Source: JALYOC01 sp036675345 (GTDB lineage Bacteria; Myxococcota; Myxococcia; Myxococcales; Myxococcaceae). From it: a stretch of 64,000 bases of DNA. The stretch is from assembly GCA_036675345.1 (NCBI GenBank), contig JAKFFE010000033.1, positions 124,001-188,000 on the forward strand. The letters are read 5' to 3'. The number at the start of each line of letters is the position of its first letter. Position 1 is the first letter of the stretch. Below the pieces are notes generated by a model that ran no database searches, was not told where the DNA came from, and saw only the letters and a program-made list of their open reading frames with translations. Of the stretch, positions 62,349 through 64,000 are shown one piece after another. The position numbers were made by a program, and so were the translations under genes.

Positions 62349-63305
62349 ATGCGCGTGCTTCTCGGACTGGTGGCGTGGGTCTCCCTCTCGGCGCAGGCGG
62401 CCTCCGGCCCGCTGTGCTTCGAGAACACCTGTCTGCAGGTGGTGGAGGCCAAGGCGGGACGGGTGTTCCTCTCCCAGCCGGATCCCTTCCTCCGGGCGCT
62501 GACTCCCTACGATCGGTCGATGCGGATGAAGGTGGAGCGAGAGGTCTCCCCCGAGGAGTTCGCGCGGTTCGCCGGTGAGCAGGCCCTTCCCTGGGCGAGC
62601 AGCGATCGGAAGCAGCTTCAGCAGGGTGTGGCCTGGCTGCGCAAGGCACTGGCCGCGAAGAAGGTCGCCTACGAGTTCCTTCCCCGTCGGGTCCGGGTGA
62701 TCAAGACCACCGGGCTGGAGGAGGGCCAGGCGCCCTACACGCGCGGGGATGCGATCATCCTCCCGGCGGGGATCTTCCAGAAGCCGGAGCGGCTGGGCGC
62801 GGTGCTGGCCCACGAGCTGGTCCACATCCTGTTGCGCAGCGTCTATCCGGAGCGTCGCGACGCAGCCTATGCATTGGCCGGCTATCGCCCCCTCTCCCGC
62901 TTCGTCCTCCCGGAGGACGCCGGCCCCTGGCTTTTGACCAACCCGGATGGCTTCGGCTACCTGCACGCCGCCACCCTGGCGGATGGCACCCGGGTGGTTC
63001 CGGTCCTCACCGGCACCGGCCCCTACGACCCGGCGCGCGGCGGCGAGTTCTTCTCGTATCTGAAGTTCCGCCTGCTGGAGGTGGAGGACCACCAGGGGAT
63101 TGCGCGCGCCAAGCGGGATGCCTCGGGGGCGCTGGTCTGGCGTGAACCCGACCGCGCCTACCTGGACGCGGTCCGCAGCGCCACCGGCTACGTCATCCAT
63201 CCCGATGAGCTGATCGCCAGCAACTTCGAGGCGCTGCTCGCCGGAAAGCCTGCCCCCCCGGGAACGCTGCCGGAGGTGCTGTCCAGGTACCTGGCGCGGC
63301 GGTAG
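62349..63305 (+). CDS. Secreted HExxH metallopeptidase-like protein
   Basis: A 318-residue exported protein: signal peptide 1-18 (AQA-A), then a region with HELVH at 155-159 in VLAHELVHILLRSVYPER, the zincin motif. The conserved VIHPDELIASNFEALL segment near 277 may supply the third ligand. Family not identified; the overall pattern resembles putative zinc peptidases of unknown substrate. Two cysteines near residues 23 and 28 may pair. It follows the methyltransferase by 43 bp. Confidence 0.65.
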   Translation: MRVLLGLVAWVSLSAQAASGPLCFENTCLQVVEAKAGRVFLSQPDPFLRALTPYDRSMRMKVEREVSPEEFARFAGEQALPWASSDRKQLQQGVAWLRKALAAKKVAYEFLPRRVRVIKTTGLEEGQAPYTRGDAIILPAGIFQKPERLGAVLAHELVHILLRSVYPERRDAAYALAGYRPLSRFVLPEDAGPWLLTNPDGFGYLHAATLADGTRVVPVLTGTGPYDPARGGEFFSYLKFRLLEVEDHQGIARAKRDASGALVWREPDRAYLDAVRSATGYVIHPDELIASNFEALLAGKPAPPGTLPEVLSRYLARR

Positions 63306-63320
63306 AGGGCGTTCACCCCA

Positions 63321-63353
63321 GCGACCCGGGCGGGGAGCACGGCGTGGGGTCGC
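63321..63353. terminator. Weak hairpin after the metallopeptidase gene
   Basis: GCGACCC (63321-63327) and GGGTCGC (63347-63353) form a 7-bp stem with a 19-base loop in the 205-bp gap before the YciI-like gene. There is no T-run, so termination is only suggested by position. Confidence 0.3.
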
Positions 63354-63510
63354 CCGGGCGGCGGCTCCCCTAGACCGAACCCAGTCCTTCCGGGCAGTTG
63401 GAGCCCCTGTCGGCAAAAAGAAAGGCCGGTGTCGATCCGCGCCAGCCCCGTTCGTCGCGTTGATAAGAGGCCGGGACAACCCCAGCTTCCAACCAAAGGG
63501 AGTCACGACA

Positions 63511-63936
63511 ATGCGCTTCATGGTGATCGTCAAGGGCAACGCGGAGTCCGAGGCCGGCGTCCTTCCCAGCGAGAAGGAGCTGTCCGAGATGGGGAAGTAC
63601 AACGAGGAGCTGGTGAAGGCGGGGGTGATGCTGGCCGGTGAGGGCCTGCAGCCCAGCTCCAAGGGCGCCAAGGTCCGCTACACCGCCGGCAAGCCGGTGG
63701 TGATCGACGGCCCGTTCGCGGAGGCCAAGGAGCTGGTGGCCGGCTTCTGGCTCTGGCAGGTGAAGTCACGGGAGGAGGCGCTGGAGTGGCTGCGCCGCGC
63801 ACCGTTCGGCCCCGGCTCGGAGGTGGAGCTGCGGCAGGTCTTCGAGACCGAGGACTTTGCCCCCAGCGATCCGACCGGCGAGCTGCGCGCCCAGGAGAAT
63901 GCCCTGCGCAAGACCGTCGAACAGCAGCGGAGCTGA
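63511..63936 (+). CDS. YciI-family (DGPF domain) protein
   Basis: A 141-residue protein of the YciI/DGPF family: MRFMVIVKGNAESEAG start, GVMLAGEGLQPSSKGAKVRYTAGKPVVIDGPFAEAKELVAGFWLWQVKSREEALEWLRRAP. The DGPF motif is at residues 68-71 (IDGPF). YciI-like proteins fold as ferredoxin-like dimers, often beside ECF sigma factors; no sigma gene is visible before the window end. AAAGGGAG precedes the ATG. Confidence 0.85.
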   Translation: MRFMVIVKGNAESEAGVLPSEKELSEMGKYNEELVKAGVMLAGEGLQPSSKGAKVRYTAGKPVVIDGPFAEAKELVAGFWLWQVKSREEALEWLRRAPFGPGSEVELRQVFETEDFAPSDPTGELRAQENALRKTVEQQRS

Positions 63937-64000
63937 GCCTCCGGCTCATCGGCCTGGAACTCCCTCGGATGGAGCCCAGGGCGGAGGTCGGCCCCGGGCG

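Overview
The window is very GC-rich (about 70%) bacterial chromosomal DNA with strongly GC-ending codons, many short overlaps between neighbouring genes and frequent GTG/TTG starts. A MYXO-CTERM-like tail (Gly-Cys, hydrophobic helix, Arg run) on the protein at 16710-18011, two NtrC-type sigma-54 activators and the abundance of lipoproteins point to the Myxococcota. This is an inference from gene content; there is no rRNA or tRNA gene here to confirm it.

Layout. 1-9 kb: a DMT transporter with a His-rich tail, an MrfA/YprA-type helicase, a PLD-family protein, an OB-fold lipoprotein, an acyl-CoA synthetase with a UBP zinc-finger protein and a DUF5996 protein. 8-15 kb: a Gcr-family membrane protein translationally coupled to an unknown gene, an ABC1/UbiB kinase, a YeeE/YedE pair and a YprB-type exonuclease. 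15-18.5 kb: a papain-like secreted protein, a short ArsC/Spx-fold gene with an in-frame TGA that is very probably selenocysteine, a DNRLRE surface protein and an OmpA protein. 18.6-23 kb: mreB, a DUF1028 hydrolase, and three RelE-like genes without antitoxins around a receiver-only response regulator. 23-34.5 kb: an amidohydrolase lipoprotein, a ketopantoate reductase family protein, duplicated NTF2-like secreted proteins with terminators, large surface proteins and PlsC.

34.6-44.9 kb holds tyrosine/homogentisate catabolism in two blocks: marR-hpd-hmgA-Rieske on the plus strand and fah-maiA on the minus strand, about 5.3 kb apart, covering 4-hydroxyphenylpyruvate to fumarate plus acetoacetate. 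Two imperfect palindromes lie in the hpd promoter region next to marR. Between the blocks are a TPR/beta-barrel protein and a histidine kinase-NtrC pair. 45-51 kb is a second signalling cluster (response regulator, kinase, sigma-54 regulator, Pal-like lipoprotein, degenerate receiver, DUF6232). 51-59.5 kb: a ThrE-type exporter, a delta-60 repeat lipoprotein, a DPP III-family peptidase, a TAP-like hydrolase and a NatAB ABC exporter. 59.5-61 kb is accessory: a small gene with a truncated nucleotidyltransferase partner, a 14-bp minisatellite of 25 copies, a 92-bp palindrome and about 500 bp with no convincing gene. The last 3 kb holds a DUF998 membrane protein, a methyltransferase, a HExxH metallopeptidase and a YciI-like protein.

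Three dispersed copies of one REP-like palindrome (12.8, 37.9 and 51.0 kb) sit directly after genes. The most notable single item is the candidate selenoprotein at 16338-16664.
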